Assembly: GCF_020424085.1 (NCBI RefSeq)
Contig: NZ_CP080203.1
Span: 1,984,001-2,048,000 of the forward strand
Length of the DNA: 64,000 nt
Source of the DNA: Mycetocola spongiae
GTDB taxonomy: Bacteria; Actinomycetota; Actinomycetes; Actinomycetales; Microbacteriaceae
Reading direction: 5' to 3'
The position numbers were made by a program, and so were the translations under genes. This document shows positions 10,785 to 19,740 of the stretch, one piece after another. Below the pieces are notes generated by a model that was not told where the DNA came from, made no database searches, and saw nothing but the letters and a program-made list of their open reading frames with translations. Numbering within the stretch: position 1 is the stretch's first letter; each line of letters begins with the position of its first letter.

Positions 10785-11714
10785 TCAGGCCGGCTCGGAC
10801 TCCGGAAATTCGCGGTAGTGAACATCGTCCCCGAGGCGCGCGCGCATGACCTCGATGGCCTGGGGATTCCGGTCCACCAGCAGGAAATTACGGCCCAGCT
10901 GGCGCGCGGCATCCCCCGTGGTTCCGCTTCCCGCGAAAAAATCGAGGACCCAGTCACCCTCGCGGCTCGAGGCCGCGATGATGCGGCGCAGGATGCCCAC
11001 CGGCTTCTGGGTGGGATAGCCGGTTTTTTCCTTGCCCGTGGGCGAGACGATGGTGTGCCACCAAACATCGGTGGGCAGCTTGCCGCGCTCGGCCTTTTCG
11101 GGGGTCACCAGGCCCGGGGCCATATAGGGCTCCCGATCCACCGCGCTGGAATCAAAATGATATTTGGCGGGGTCCTTCACATAGACCAGGATCGTATCGT
11201 GCTTGGTGGGCCAGCGCCGCGTGGACTTGGCCCCGTAGTCATAGGCCCAGATCAGTTCGTTCAGGAAGCACTCGCGGCCAAAGATCGCATCCAGCATGAC
11301 CTTGGCATAATGCGCCTCGCGATAGTCGAGGTGGAGATATAGCGTGCCATCCTCGGCCAGTAGCCGCCAGGCCTCCAGCAGGCGGGGCTCAAGGAAGCGC
11401 CAATAATCGTCGAAGCTATCGTCATAGGCGCGCAATTCCCCGCGGATGCGCTGATAGCTTTTGCCCTGGAAGCCCACGCTGCCGGAAAACCCGGGCTTGC
11501 TGCGCACCCCCGTGGTGGTATGCCGGTTCTGGGTGCGCCCGGTGTTAAAGGGAGGGTCGATATAAACAACCGTGATCGACTCATCGGGCAGGCTCGCGAG
11601 AATATCGAGGTTATTGCCGTGCAGGATCGAGCTGGTCGGGGGCAGGGTGCGGGGGTCCCCCGCGGCGGCCTCGCCCTCCCGGGGATCGCCGGGAAGCGTA
11701 GTGGGCGCGTCCAC
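10785..11714 (-). CDS. Orphan DNA methyltransferase, beta-class (N6-adenine or N4-cytosine)
   Basis: Site-specific DNA methyltransferase of 309 residues. The catalytic motif IV DPPF (53-56) precedes the AdoMet-binding motif FAGSGTT (260-266), the order that defines the beta class; DPPF favours adenine N6. The middle part (about 70-230) is the presumed target-recognition region. No restriction enzyme gene is adjacent, so it looks like a solitary methylase. It starts with GTG two bases after the stop of the lipoate ligase gene and is probably co-translated with it, an odd functional pairing. The recognition sequence cannot be predicted by reading. Confidence 0.88.
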   Translation of the reverse strand: MDAPTTLPGDPREGEAAAGDPRTLPPTSSILHGNNLDILASLPDESITVVYIDPPFNTGRTQNRHTTTGVRSKPGFSGSVGFQGKSYQRIRGELRAYDDSFDDYWRFLEPRLLEAWRLLAEDGTLYLHLDYREAHYAKVMLDAIFGRECFLNELIWAYDYGAKSTRRWPTKHDTILVYVKDPAKYHFDSSAVDREPYMAPGLVTPEKAERGKLPTDVWWHTIVSPTGKEKTGYPTQKPVGILRRIIAASSREGDWVLDFFAGSGTTGDAARQLGRNFLLVDRNPQAIEVMRARLGDDVHYREFPESEPA

Positions 11715-11716
11715 GG

Positions 11717-12766
11717 TTACGGCACCCGATTCAGCCAGGCGGCGGTCGCGAATTTCTCGGCCACGAGTTCCTCGGCGCGCGCATATTCGGCCTCCGTGAT
11801 CTCCCCGGGCACCGCGCCCGTGAGCGAGATAAACGTGGCCTTCATCGCGTCGATGATCTCGGAGCGCTCGAGTCCGGTCTGGCTGCGCAGTGGGTCCACG
11901 CGCTTGGCCGCGGAGGTGGTGCCCTTATCGCTCAGCTTCTCGCGCCCGATCCGCAGCACGCGGGCCATCAGCTCGCCGTCCATGTCGTAGCTCATCGTGA
12001 CGTGGTGCAGCACACCGCCGCTGCCGAGCCGCTTTTGCGCGGCCCCGCCGATCTTGCCCGAGGGCGAGGTGATATCGTTCAGCGGCTTATAGGTGGCCGC
12101 GATCCCCAGGCCCTGCAGGGCGATCAGCACCCAGTCGTCCAGATAGGCATAGCTCTCGGCGAAGGTCATGCCCTGCACCAGCTCGGCCGGCACATAGAGC
12201 GAATACGTGATGATCGAGCCCTTTTCCATGAGCATCGCGCCGCCCCCGGAGATCCGGCGCACCACGTCAAAGCCGTGGGCGCGGGCCTGCTCCAGGTCCA
12301 CCTCGTTTTTCAGGGACTGAAAGCTGCCGATCACCACGGCGGATTCGTCCCATTCCCAGATGCGCAGGGTGGGGCCGCGGTGCCCGAGGCCCACCTCGGT
12401 GGTGAGGACCTCGTCCAGCGCGAGGTGCAGGCGCGGCGATACAGCGCGGGAGTGGATGATCTGCCAGTCAAAATCGCGCCAATCGGCGGCGGAGGTGAGC
12501 GAGCGGCGGATGGCGGTGGCCACGGATTCGGGGGCGAAGCCCAGCAGCTGGGCGTCCTCGGGCAGGGCCTCGCGCACGGCGGCGGCAATCGTGGTGGCAT
12601 CGGCGCTCGCGGGGAGCCCGTTTACCGCGGCGTTGATGAGGTCGATCGCGTCATCGGGTTCGAGGAAAAAATCGCCCGCGAGGCGGAAATTCGCCAGGAC
12701 ACCATCAACCACATCGAGGTCCACGACAACAAGCTTGCCGCCGGGTACCTTATATTCACCGTGCAT
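11717..12766 (-). CDS. Lipoate-protein ligase family protein with N-terminal accessory domain
   Basis: Attaches lipoate (or octanoate) to E2/GcvH domains. The 349-residue protein begins with about 90 residues (KVPGGKLVVVDLDV...) that resemble the accessory domain found at the C-terminus of E. coli LplA or as separate LplB; here it comes first. The catalytic BirA/LplA fold follows, with RRISGGGAMLMEKGS and GKIGGAAQKR, whose lysine corresponds to the active-site lysine. The gene appears leaderless: TAGGCT on the minus strand (12773-12778) ends six bases before the ATG. It is coupled to the downstream DNA methyltransferase. Confidence 0.87.
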   Translation of the reverse strand: MHGEYKVPGGKLVVVDLDVVDGVLANFRLAGDFFLEPDDAIDLINAAVNGLPASADATTIAAAVREALPEDAQLLGFAPESVATAIRRSLTSAADWRDFDWQIIHSRAVSPRLHLALDEVLTTEVGLGHRGPTLRIWEWDESAVVIGSFQSLKNEVDLEQARAHGFDVVRRISGGGAMLMEKGSIITYSLYVPAELVQGMTFAESYAYLDDWVLIALQGLGIAATYKPLNDITSPSGKIGGAAQKRLGSGGVLHHVTMSYDMDGELMARVLRIGREKLSDKGTTSAAKRVDPLRSQTGLERSEIIDAMKATFISLTGAVPGEITEAEYARAEELVAEKFATAAWLNRVP

Positions 12767-12832
12767 GCCCCCAGCCTAGCGATTCCCGTCCGGGACCGGG
12801 CTTTATTCAGGGGAAGAGGGCAGAATGCCCCT

Positions 12833-13438
12833 ATGACAACCATTATTCTGGCGCGACACGGCGAAACCATCTGGCATACCGGTCACCGCTATGCCGGGCT
12901 CAGCGATATTCCGCTAGACGATGAGGGGGCGCGCGCCGCGCAGTCCCTCGCGCGGTGGTCGGAGGGTGCCCGCCTGGACGCCATCCTGGTCTCCCCGCTG
13001 ATTCGCGCCGTGAATACGGCGCGGCCCAGCGCGCTCGCGACGGGCCTGCCGCTGCGCATCGACCCGGGGCTGGTCGAGGTGGATTTTGGCGTGGGCGAGG
13101 GCAAAACCATCAGCGAGCTGCGGCCGGATTATCCCGAGGCGGTGGCCGCCTTTGAGGCGGCCCCGGCCGATAGCCCGCTGCCGGGCGGCGAGGTGGGCCG
13201 GGCGGCGATAGATCGCTATCTGGAGGTGATAGCCCGGCTCCGCGCGGAGTATCCGGCGGGCCGCGTGCTGGTGGTGGCGCATGGCACGGCGATCCGCCTG
13301 CTGGCGTGTGAGCTACTCGGGATTGATCCCAATCGCTATCGGGATCTGATGCCGGAGATGCTGAACTGCGGCCGCACCACGTTTAGCTTCGGCGAGCGCG
13401 GCCCCGCGCTGATCGGGTTTAATACCCCCACGCACTAG
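12833..13438 (+). CDS. Histidine phosphatase superfamily protein
   Basis: Cytoplasmic phosphatase or mutase of 201 residues. The phospho-acceptor motif ARHGETIWH is at the N-terminus (His9), the second arginine and glutamate follow in the core, and VVAHGTAIR supplies the second catalytic histidine. Candidate substrates include phosphoglycerate or small phosphoesters; nothing fixes the choice. A CAGAAT hexamer ends six bases before the ATG, suggesting leaderless expression. Its stop overlaps the convergent lipase-like gene by CTAG. Confidence 0.88.
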   Translation: MTTIILARHGETIWHTGHRYAGLSDIPLDDEGARAAQSLARWSEGARLDAILVSPLIRAVNTARPSALATGLPLRIDPGLVEVDFGVGEGKTISELRPDYPEAVAAFEAAPADSPLPGGEVGRAAIDRYLEVIARLRAEYPAGRVLVVAHGTAIRLLACELLGIDPNRYRDLMPEMLNCGRTTFSFGERGPALIGFNTPTH

Positions 13439-14328
13439 CCCGCGGGGGCCTGCGCGGCGGGCATTCGGGCGTCGAGCCAGGAGATCAGATCGGCGATGAT
13501 CTCGTCCCGGTTAGTCTCGTTATAGATCTCGTGGCGGGCGCCGGGATAGATCTGCAGCGTGACATCGCTCAGCCCCGCGCGCCGGCGATAGGCGGCGTCC
13601 AGCTTGGTGAGCCCGCGGCGGCCGCCGAGCGGATCGTCCTCGCCGCCCTGGATCAGCATCGGGATATCCCGCGGCATCCGGCGCGGGGGCCGGCCCAGCA
13701 GGCCCAGCGCCTCGAAGGTGCTCCACGCGGGGGTCACCGCAATATCAAAATTCAGGGGGTCGGCGCTGAAGGCCTCGCCCACCGCGGGATCGCGGCCGAG
13801 CCATTCCAGCCCGGTGGACTCGGGGCCGCGCCAGCGCTTATTCAGGTCGCCCGCGTTCAGCACTCCGGGCACCGCGAGGCTCGAACCTGAGAGCACCACG
13901 GCATCGTAGATCGTGGTGGTATTTACGATTTTTTGGGCCATCAGTGAGCCCCAGCTGTGACCCAGGAGCACAAGCGGCAGCCCGGGATAATCGGCGCGGA
14001 TGCTCTCGCCCACGCTGCGCAGCGAGTTGATCGCCCCGCGCACGCGCCCGGGCCCCAGGTCGGCCAGTCCGCCGGCCTCGAGACCGCTGCGGCCGTGTCC
14101 GCGGTGGTCATCGGCCACCACGGTATAGCCGGCGGCGTTCAGCTCGCGCGCGAGCGGCGCATAGCGGCGAGCGTGCTCCCCCACGCCGTGCGCGATATGG
14201 ATCACGGCGCGCGGCCGCGGGACCTCCCAGGTATAGGTATAGATCCCCACGCCATCGGGGTCCATGATCCGGCCCACGCGGGCCCCGGTGGCCGCATCGA
14301 TCTCGGGGGAAAATTTATTATCGCTCAC
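13435..14328 (-). CDS. Alpha/beta hydrolase, monoacylglycerol-lipase-like
   Basis: Serine hydrolase of 297 residues. Oxyanion loop HIAHGVGEHARRY near the N-terminus, nucleophile elbow GHSWGS, acid in GGEDDPLGG and base in GARHEIYNE make a full triad. The HGxxEH pattern is typical of the serine aminopeptidase/monoacylglycerol lipase group. The GTG start is six bases from a TAGGCT hexamer (14335-14340 on the minus strand), implying a leaderless mRNA. It diverges from a MarR regulator whose operator lies in the same 66-bp gap and may be co-regulated by it. Confidence 0.85.
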   Translation of the reverse strand: MSDNKFSPEIDAATGARVGRIMDPDGVGIYTYTWEVPRPRAVIHIAHGVGEHARRYAPLARELNAAGYTVVADDHRGHGRSGLEAGGLADLGPGRVRGAINSLRSVGESIRADYPGLPLVLLGHSWGSLMAQKIVNTTTIYDAVVLSGSSLAVPGVLNAGDLNKRWRGPESTGLEWLGRDPAVGEAFSADPLNFDIAVTPAWSTFEALGLLGRPPRRMPRDIPMLIQGGEDDPLGGRRGLTKLDAAYRRRAGLSDVTLQIYPGARHEIYNETNRDEIIADLISWLDARMPAAQAPAG

Positions 14329-14362
14329 GCGCCCAGCCTAAACCACGCACCCCGGCATTTAC

Positions 14363-14388
14363 TTAGCAAGGCTAATAAGCTAGGCTAA
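14363..14388. promoter_or_regulatory. Candidate MarR operator, TTAGC-AAG-GCTAA plus second half-site
   Basis: Perfect inverted repeat TTAGC (14363-14367) and GCTAA (14371-14375), followed by GCTAGGCTAA (14379-14388) which repeats the right half. The second half overlaps TAGGCT (14381-14386), the -10 hexamer of marR. Position and symmetry suggest autorepression and control of the divergent hydrolase. Confidence 0.6.
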
Positions 14389-14394
14389 ATAATC

Positions 14395-14820
14395 ATGCCT
14401 CTCACCCTCTCGGAGCACGCCACACAGCTGCGCCTGGGAACGTTTCAACTGGCCCGCCGCCTGCGCGCGGAAAAGGCCGATGACGAACTCAGCGACGGCC
14501 AGTTTTCCGTGCTCGCGGCTCTCTATGTCCACGGCCCCCATACCCTCGGGGCCCTCGCGGAACGCGAACACGTCTCACCCCCGTCGATGAATCGCACCGT
14601 GAACTGCCTCGAAAAAAACGAGTATCTGAGCAGGCTTGAGGACCCGGCGGATCGCCGCCGCGTCACCATCGCCCTGACCGAGGCCGGCACGGCCCTGGTC
14701 CGCGATACCGTGACCCAGCGCGACGCCTGGATCTCCAAACAATTGCTGACCCTCACCCCCGAGGAACGCGATACCATCGCCCGCGCGGCAGAAATCATGA
14801 GGAGGCTCGCCACCCAGTGA
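14395..14820 (+). CDS. MarR family transcriptional regulator
   Basis: Winged-helix repressor of 141 residues: recognition helix region SPPSMNRTVNCLEKN, wing with DPADRRRVTIALTEAG, and C-terminal dimerisation helices. The stop codon overlaps the next gene's GTG by four bases (GTGA), so it is coupled to an MFS exporter, a classic drug-resistance arrangement in which the repressor senses a pump substrate. A TAGGCT hexamer eight bases before the ATG and no ribosome site suggest leaderless translation. Confidence 0.92.
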   Translation: MPLTLSEHATQLRLGTFQLARRLRAEKADDELSDGQFSVLAALYVHGPHTLGALAEREHVSPPSMNRTVNCLEKNEYLSRLEDPADRRRVTIALTEAGTALVRDTVTQRDAWISKQLLTLTPEERDTIARAAEIMRRLATQ

Positions 14821-16214
14821 GTGCCATGTTCCGTTCCCTCGCCACACATAATTATCGCCTCTGGTTCATCGGCGCCCTCGTCTCCAACGTGGGCACCTGG
14901 ATGCAGGCCACCACACAAAACTGGGTGGTCCTGACGGACCTCACCGATAACGATGCCGTTGCGGTGGGAACCACCATGGCGCTGCAGTTTGGTCCGCAGC
15001 TCCTGCTGGTCCCGGTCAGCGGCTGGGTTGCCGACCGCTTCGACCGGCGCAAGATTCTCCTGGTCACCCAGACCGCCCTCGCCCTGCTGGGCCTCTCCCT
15101 TGGCCTGCTGCTGATCCTCGGCGATCCGCAGCTCTGGCATATGTATCTTTTTGCGCTGATGCTCGGAATCATCAACGCGATCGACGCCCCCGCCCGGCAA
15201 ACCTTTGTCTCCGACCTCGTGGACGAACATAATATGTCCAATGCGGTGGCCCTGAACGCTGCCTCGTTTAACGCCGCCCGCATGCTGGGCCCCGCGGTGG
15301 CCGGAACCCTGATCGTGCTGGTCGGCGCGGGCTGGGTCTTTGTGATCAACGCGTTTACGTTCCTGGCGATGATCGCGGTGCTGATGAACCTGCGGCTGGA
15401 CGAGCTGCGCAAGCGCCCCAAGAAGCAGGCGCAGCGCGGGCAGCTGATCGCGGGTTTCCGCTATGTGGGGTCGCGCCCCGACCTCGTCGTGATCTTTGTG
15501 ATGGTTTTCCTGCTCGGGGCCTTTGGCCTGAACTTCCCCATCTTTTCCTCCACGATGGCCGTGGAGTTTGGGCGCGGCGCGGGTGAATACGGCCTGCTGT
15601 CCTCGATCCTCGCGATCGGCTCCCTGACCGGCGCCCTGCTCGCCGCCCGGCGGCCGCGCGCGCGGATGCGCGTGATCATCCTGTCGGCCGGGGGCTATGG
15701 CCTCGCGGCCGCGGTGAGCGCCGTGATGCCCACGTTCACCTCGTTTGCGATCTCCACGATCCTGCTCGGCTTTACCTCGGTGAGCATGCTCACCACGGCC
15801 AATGGCTATGTGCAGACCAGCACCGATCCGGGCATGCGCGGCCGCGTGATGGCGCTCTATATGGCCATCCTGATGGGGGGCACCCCGGTGGGTGCGCCAA
15901 TCATGGGCTGGGTCGCCAATCAGTGGGGCCCGCGCTGGGCCCTCGGGGTCGCGGCCGTTACGGCGCTGCTCGCGTGCCTGATCGGCCTGGGCTGGATGGT
16001 CCTGGCCCAGCACCTGCGCCTCGCGCGGCGCACCGATTCGCCGTGGCGCCTGCGGGTGGTCCACGATGGCGCGGATCTGCCCGCCGAGGAGGACGTGGTC
16101 CCCGAGCAGTTCTCGGATGCCATTGCCGAGACCACACCGATCACGCTCCCCAAGCTGCGGCCCGCGCCACCGCGCTCGGGCGAGGGCCCCCGCGATCCGG
16201 GAGCCCGGCCCTAG
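14817..16214 (+). CDS. MFS exporter (MFS_3/EntS-like)
   Basis: Twelve-helix drug or siderophore exporter of 465 residues. The N-terminus RSLATHNYRLWFIGALVSNVGTWMQ and the loop GWVADRFDRRKILL match the EntS/MFS_3 family; DAPARQTFVSDLV is the usual third-loop motif. A cytoplasmic Pro-rich tail of about 50 residues follows the last helix. Translation is coupled to MarR, so the likely role is ligand-induced efflux. Its stop shares CTAG with the convergent lactonase-like gene. Confidence 0.9.
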   Translation: MSAMFRSLATHNYRLWFIGALVSNVGTWMQATTQNWVVLTDLTDNDAVAVGTTMALQFGPQLLLVPVSGWVADRFDRRKILLVTQTALALLGLSLGLLLILGDPQLWHMYLFALMLGIINAIDAPARQTFVSDLVDEHNMSNAVALNAASFNAARMLGPAVAGTLIVLVGAGWVFVINAFTFLAMIAVLMNLRLDELRKRPKKQAQRGQLIAGFRYVGSRPDLVVIFVMVFLLGAFGLNFPIFSSTMAVEFGRGAGEYGLLSSILAIGSLTGALLAARRPRARMRVIILSAGGYGLAAAVSAVMPTFTSFAISTILLGFTSVSMLTTANGYVQTSTDPGMRGRVMALYMAILMGGTPVGAPIMGWVANQWGPRWALGVAAVTALLACLIGLGWMVLAQHLRLARRTDSPWRLRVVHDGADLPAEEDVVPEQFSDAIAETTPITLPKLRPAPPRSGEGPRDPGARP

Positions 16215-18022
16215 CGCGGCAGGCGGGAGATCCGAATCTGGGCGAGCTCCCCGGGGGCCAGGCTCACGGGAAGTGCCGCGTCCTCGTGGCGCCCGCCAAG
16301 CACCTCGATGCGGGTGCCCACCCGCGCATCCGAGAGGTTTCCGATCAGCAGTTCCACGCCGCCGTCCAGGCCCTCGGCGGCCAGCGCCACGAGCCCCGCG
16401 GGCACCTGGGCGGCCAGCCGGGTCAGCCCGGTCAGGCCCGCGGCGAGCGCTAGCGCCCGCCCGGCGCCGCTGAGCGCGGCATCGGGATCGTGGATTCCGC
16501 GCGGTCCGCGCGACTCAAAATAGCTCAGCGAGGCCACGTCCTCCCCGGCGAGCGCCGCGATGCTGCCCAGGGTCCAGGCCCCGAGCGAGACCGCGTGCTG
16601 GCGGGGATCGGTGCTGCCGGGCACCAGGTCGGTTCCAAATGCCGCGGCGGCGGGAGAGGCGTGCTCGCTCGCGGCCGGGGCGGTGGCCACGGCGTTAAAG
16701 CGCGCGCCGAGCGTGATCGGCCCGATATGCAGCGCCCGGTGCGGCACGAGGGCCCGGGTATTTTCCAGCACGGTGGCCTGCACCCCGAGGGATTCCACCA
16801 GCTGATGCCCGGAACGCTCGTGCATAAACGGGATCAGGCTCAGCGCCACGGGGCCGCGAGGCTCGATCTCGGTGCTGCCTCGGTTGAGCTCGGTGAAGTG
16901 TGAGCGGGTGCCGCCGATCACGGCGGGAGAATCCCCCCGCGCGGCCAGCTCGGCACGCAGGGCCGAGACGAGCCCGGGGGTGGCCAGCAGGCTCTCGCGG
17001 TCAAATACGGCGAGGCGGCGCACCTTTAGTTCGGCCACCGCGTCCAGCACGGGCCCGATCTCGGAGCCCTCGCCCACGAGGATACGCAGGTCCAGGCCAA
17101 GCGGCCCGGCGGGGCCTCCCGCGCGGGATTCCTCCCGTGCGCGCTCGATTCCGGCCAGCCACTGCTCGCGGGAGGGGTCGATCTCCACCAGCAGCGTGCG
17201 GATGCCCTCGGGCAGCCCGGGATGTGCCGTGCGCCCGGTATCGGCCGCGGTGCTCACGCCCACGCCGATCTCGGGCAGCGGCGCGAGGCGCCCCGCGGGG
17301 TCCACGATGATCGCGGTCACGGCGGCGGGGGCAACGGCGTCCCCGCTCACCGCGCAGGCCACGCGCACACCGTGCCGGATCACGCTGCCCGCGGCGATCG
17401 CCACCGGGAATGGTTCGGCGAGCGGGGTGGAATAGGTTTTAAACGAGGCGTCGGTCCAGTTGCGCTGGTCCTCCATCTCAAATACGGCTCCGGAGAACTC
17501 CGTGGTCACCGCGACCCCCGCGTGATCCCACGCGAGCGAGGCGATGTTAAACGCGGGCTGATGCGGCGAGATCGTCGCGGGGAAGCGGGTGCGGGTGGGC
17601 TCGCCGGCGCCGTGCCCCACCAGCAGTTCGCTGCCCGCGAGGGCCGGCTGATGCAGCATAATCAGCCCGGTGCGGTTGCTGAGGAAATCGCGCAGTGCGC
17701 GCAGTTCCACCTCCACGCTCAGGGTGTCCTTGCCCATCCGCGCGGTCAGCACCGAGTCAAATACCGGCTGTCCCTCCACGCCGTGGCGCGCGGTCACGAT
17801 CAGGTTTCCGCCGTCCTCGGCCACGTCCAGCACCGTGACCGGGAGGGTATTCCAGTCCCGATCGCGGGTGACCGCGCGGATGCTGCGCAGCACCGCGCGG
17901 CCGTGATAGCGAATATCGTCGAGCTCCGCGCCGCGCAGCGCGATCTCCCACGGGCCGTAGGTCACGGTGCGGGCCCCGCGCTCGGCGGGGGTCAGCAGGT
18001 CTGTGGGGGGATGCACCGTCAT
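16211..18022 (-). CDS. D-apionate lactonase-like protein
   Basis: Protein of 603 residues that I match, from memory, to the ApnL family, which opens D-apionolactone to D-apionate in D-apiose breakdown. The supporting landmark is the conserved stretch FEMEDQRNWTDASFKTY (about residue 185) preceded by PHQPAFNI, with an N-terminal beta domain, a central TIM-barrel-like part and a C-terminal beta domain. Start ATG at 18022 follows GGAG. It is the last gene of an operon after a TIM-barrel enzyme and an SDR; together they could oxidise and open a sugar lactone. The exact substrate is inference; another branched or linear aldonolactone is possible. Confidence 0.6.
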   Translation of the reverse strand: MTVHPPTDLLTPAERGARTVTYGPWEIALRGAELDDIRYHGRAVLRSIRAVTRDRDWNTLPVTVLDVAEDGGNLIVTARHGVEGQPVFDSVLTARMGKDTLSVEVELRALRDFLSNRTGLIMLHQPALAGSELLVGHGAGEPTRTRFPATISPHQPAFNIASLAWDHAGVAVTTEFSGAVFEMEDQRNWTDASFKTYSTPLAEPFPVAIAAGSVIRHGVRVACAVSGDAVAPAAVTAIIVDPAGRLAPLPEIGVGVSTAADTGRTAHPGLPEGIRTLLVEIDPSREQWLAGIERAREESRAGGPAGPLGLDLRILVGEGSEIGPVLDAVAELKVRRLAVFDRESLLATPGLVSALRAELAARGDSPAVIGGTRSHFTELNRGSTEIEPRGPVALSLIPFMHERSGHQLVESLGVQATVLENTRALVPHRALHIGPITLGARFNAVATAPAASEHASPAAAAFGTDLVPGSTDPRQHAVSLGAWTLGSIAALAGEDVASLSYFESRGPRGIHDPDAALSGAGRALALAAGLTGLTRLAAQVPAGLVALAAEGLDGGVELLIGNLSDARVGTRIEVLGGRHEDAALPVSLAPGELAQIRISRLPR

Positions 18023-18038
18023 GATTTACGCTCCGGGG

Positions 18039-18791
18039 TTAAAGGGTGGTCATGCCGCCATCAACCCGCAGGAGCGAGCCGGTGGCAAAAGAAGACTCAT
18101 CGCTCGCAAGGTACACCATCGCGCCCTCAACGTCCTCGGGACGCCCCGGTCGCCCGAGCGGAATCCGCCCGGTGATGGCCGCGCGGGCAGCGCTGTCTCC
18201 GGAGATTGCGCTCACCAACGGCGTCTCGGTATAGCCGGGCACCACGGTATTCACCCGGATACCCTCGGCCGCATAGGCCGCGGCCACGGTGCGGGCGAGC
18301 CCGTGAATTCCCGCCTTCGAGGAGGAATAGGCGGTGAAATCGCGGCCCTCTCCGTTGAGCCCCGTGGGGCTGCCGGTGAGGATGATCGAGCCGCCGCGCC
18401 CGCGCATTGCCCGCACCGCGTGCTTTACCGTGAGGAACGTACCGGTCAGGTTGATATCGATCGTGCGCTGCCAGGTGGCGAGGTCCAGGTCCGCGATCGG
18501 GGCATCGGCCCCAAAAAGCTGCACCCCGGCATTGGCCACCACCACATCGGGTGCATAACCCCCCGCGGCGAGCGCGGCGAAGCCCTCCTCAACCGAGACC
18601 TCGCTCGCGATATCCAGGCGCAGTGCTCGCGCGCCCGGGATCCCCGCGGCGGCGGCCTCGGCCGCGTCCAGGTCTCGATCGGAGAACACCACGCGCGCAC
18701 CCTCGCGCGCAAAGCGCTCGGCCACGCCGCGGCCGATGCCCGATCCGGCCCCGGTCACGAGTGCGGTTTTTCCGTGCAGTCTTGCGCTCAT
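18039..18791 (-). CDS. Short-chain dehydrogenase/reductase (sugar or polyol type)
   Basis: Classical SDR of 250 residues: TGAGSGIG cofactor loop, NAG motif (VVANAGV), catalytic Ser, then YSSSK (Tyr and Lys) and a C-terminal DGGMTTL. The acidic residue after the second strand (SDRD) predicts NAD. The start at 18791 has GGGAGAG upstream and overlaps the stop of the TIM-barrel gene (ATGA). In this operon it is the natural candidate for oxidising the sugar before or after lactonase action. Confidence 0.88.
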   Translation of the reverse strand: MSARLHGKTALVTGAGSGIGRGVAERFAREGARVVFSDRDLDAAEAAAAGIPGARALRLDIASEVSVEEGFAALAAGGYAPDVVVANAGVQLFGADAPIADLDLATWQRTIDINLTGTFLTVKHAVRAMRGRGGSIILTGSPTGLNGEGRDFTAYSSSKAGIHGLARTVAAAYAAEGIRVNTVVPGYTETPLVSAISGDSAARAAITGRIPLGRPGRPEDVEGAMVYLASDESSFATGSLLRVDGGMTTL

Positions 18792-19621
18792 TTTTCTCTC
18801 CCGTTTTTTCTCAGTAAATAGTCCAGGGTGATCCGGGTCCACTCGGCCTCGACCCGGATCGTGTGGGCCTCGTCCTCCTGCCAGGGCAGCCAGAACTCCA
18901 CGATCTCGGAGATTCCGCGCTCCGCGGGGCGCAGAATCTCGCGCGCGCGGTCATAGTTAAACCGGCCGTGGCCAAGCGCGGTTCCGCCATAGGCAAAGCC
19001 CACCCAGCCGGGCGAGCGGCTGAAGGCAAAGTCCTTTACGTGCCAGTTCACGGTATAGGGCGCGCAGCGGATGACCACGTCCATCGGTTCCTCAAAATTC
19101 GCCACGGTATTGGCGGGGTCGAGGCAGATGCCGATCCGCGGGGAGTCCAGGGCCCGCACCAGGGTGATCAGTTCCGCGGTGGTAACGCGCTCATAGGTTT
19201 CCAGCGCGAGCGTGATCCCGGTGGCCTCCAGTTCGGGCAGGATTTCGCGCAGCCTGCGCTCGGATTCGGCGGCATCGGGGTGGTCCTCCCCCGCGCTCCA
19301 CATGCTGCGTATCAGCGTGACGTTCAGCGCGGTGGCGAGGCGCAGATAGGTGCGCAGGTGGGTGGGATCGGTCCCGCGGGTGCCCAGTTCCAGGGCGATG
19401 TCCAGCTCCTCGGCCAGGGTGCGCAGCGCGGCCAGCCGGGCGGGATCGTAGTCCTCGATCTCGGGCCGGTCGCAGATCTGAAAGCGGTGCACCCCGAGTC
19501 GCGCGCATTCGCGCAGCATCCCGTCGAGGTCCAGGGGTGTGCTGACGAGGTCCGACCCGCGCCAGAAAAACGCGTAGCTGCTCAGGCCGATCCGGGGCGG
19601 CACTGCCGGGGTCGCGGTCAT
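18788..19621 (-). CDS. Xylose-isomerase-like TIM-barrel enzyme
   Basis: Sugar phosphate isomerase/epimerase-fold protein of 277 residues. The divalent metal site is complete: Glu in ALETYE, Asp in CLDPAN, His in NWHVKD and a late Glu in IVEFW. The family includes isomerases, epimerases and the decarboxylase OiaC of apionate catabolism, so the reaction is open. Start ATG at 19621 follows AAAGGA; longer in-frame starts overlap the promoter. First gene of the lactonase-like operon. It shares the E-x-Y-E and WHVK signatures with the enzyme at 44951-45940. Confidence 0.8.
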   Translation of the reverse strand: MTATPAVPPRIGLSSYAFFWRGSDLVSTPLDLDGMLRECARLGVHRFQICDRPEIEDYDPARLAALRTLAEELDIALELGTRGTDPTHLRTYLRLATALNVTLIRSMWSAGEDHPDAAESERRLREILPELEATGITLALETYERVTTAELITLVRALDSPRIGICLDPANTVANFEEPMDVVIRCAPYTVNWHVKDFAFSRSPGWVGFAYGGTALGHGRFNYDRAREILRPAERGISEIVEFWLPWQEDEAHTIRVEAEWTRITLDYLLRKNGREK

Positions 19622-19660
19622 GGGGTCCTTTCGGTCGGGGTGCGGTAACCCCCACACCCC

Positions 19661-19696
19661 ATAGTGTCCGGCAACCTCGATACCTGTCAACCGGTT
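19661..19696 (-). promoter_or_regulatory. Promoter of the lactonase-like operon with AACCGGTT operator
   Basis: On the minus strand a perfect -35 TTGACA (19685-19690) and a -10 CACTAT (19661-19666) are 18 bases apart. The palindrome AACCGGTT (19689-19696) overlaps the -35 element, so repressor binding would exclude RNA polymerase. Confidence 0.65.
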
Positions 19697-19740
19697 AGCC
19701 AATCATAGCAATATCGGAAATAATCCGCCGCCGAGTGGGC

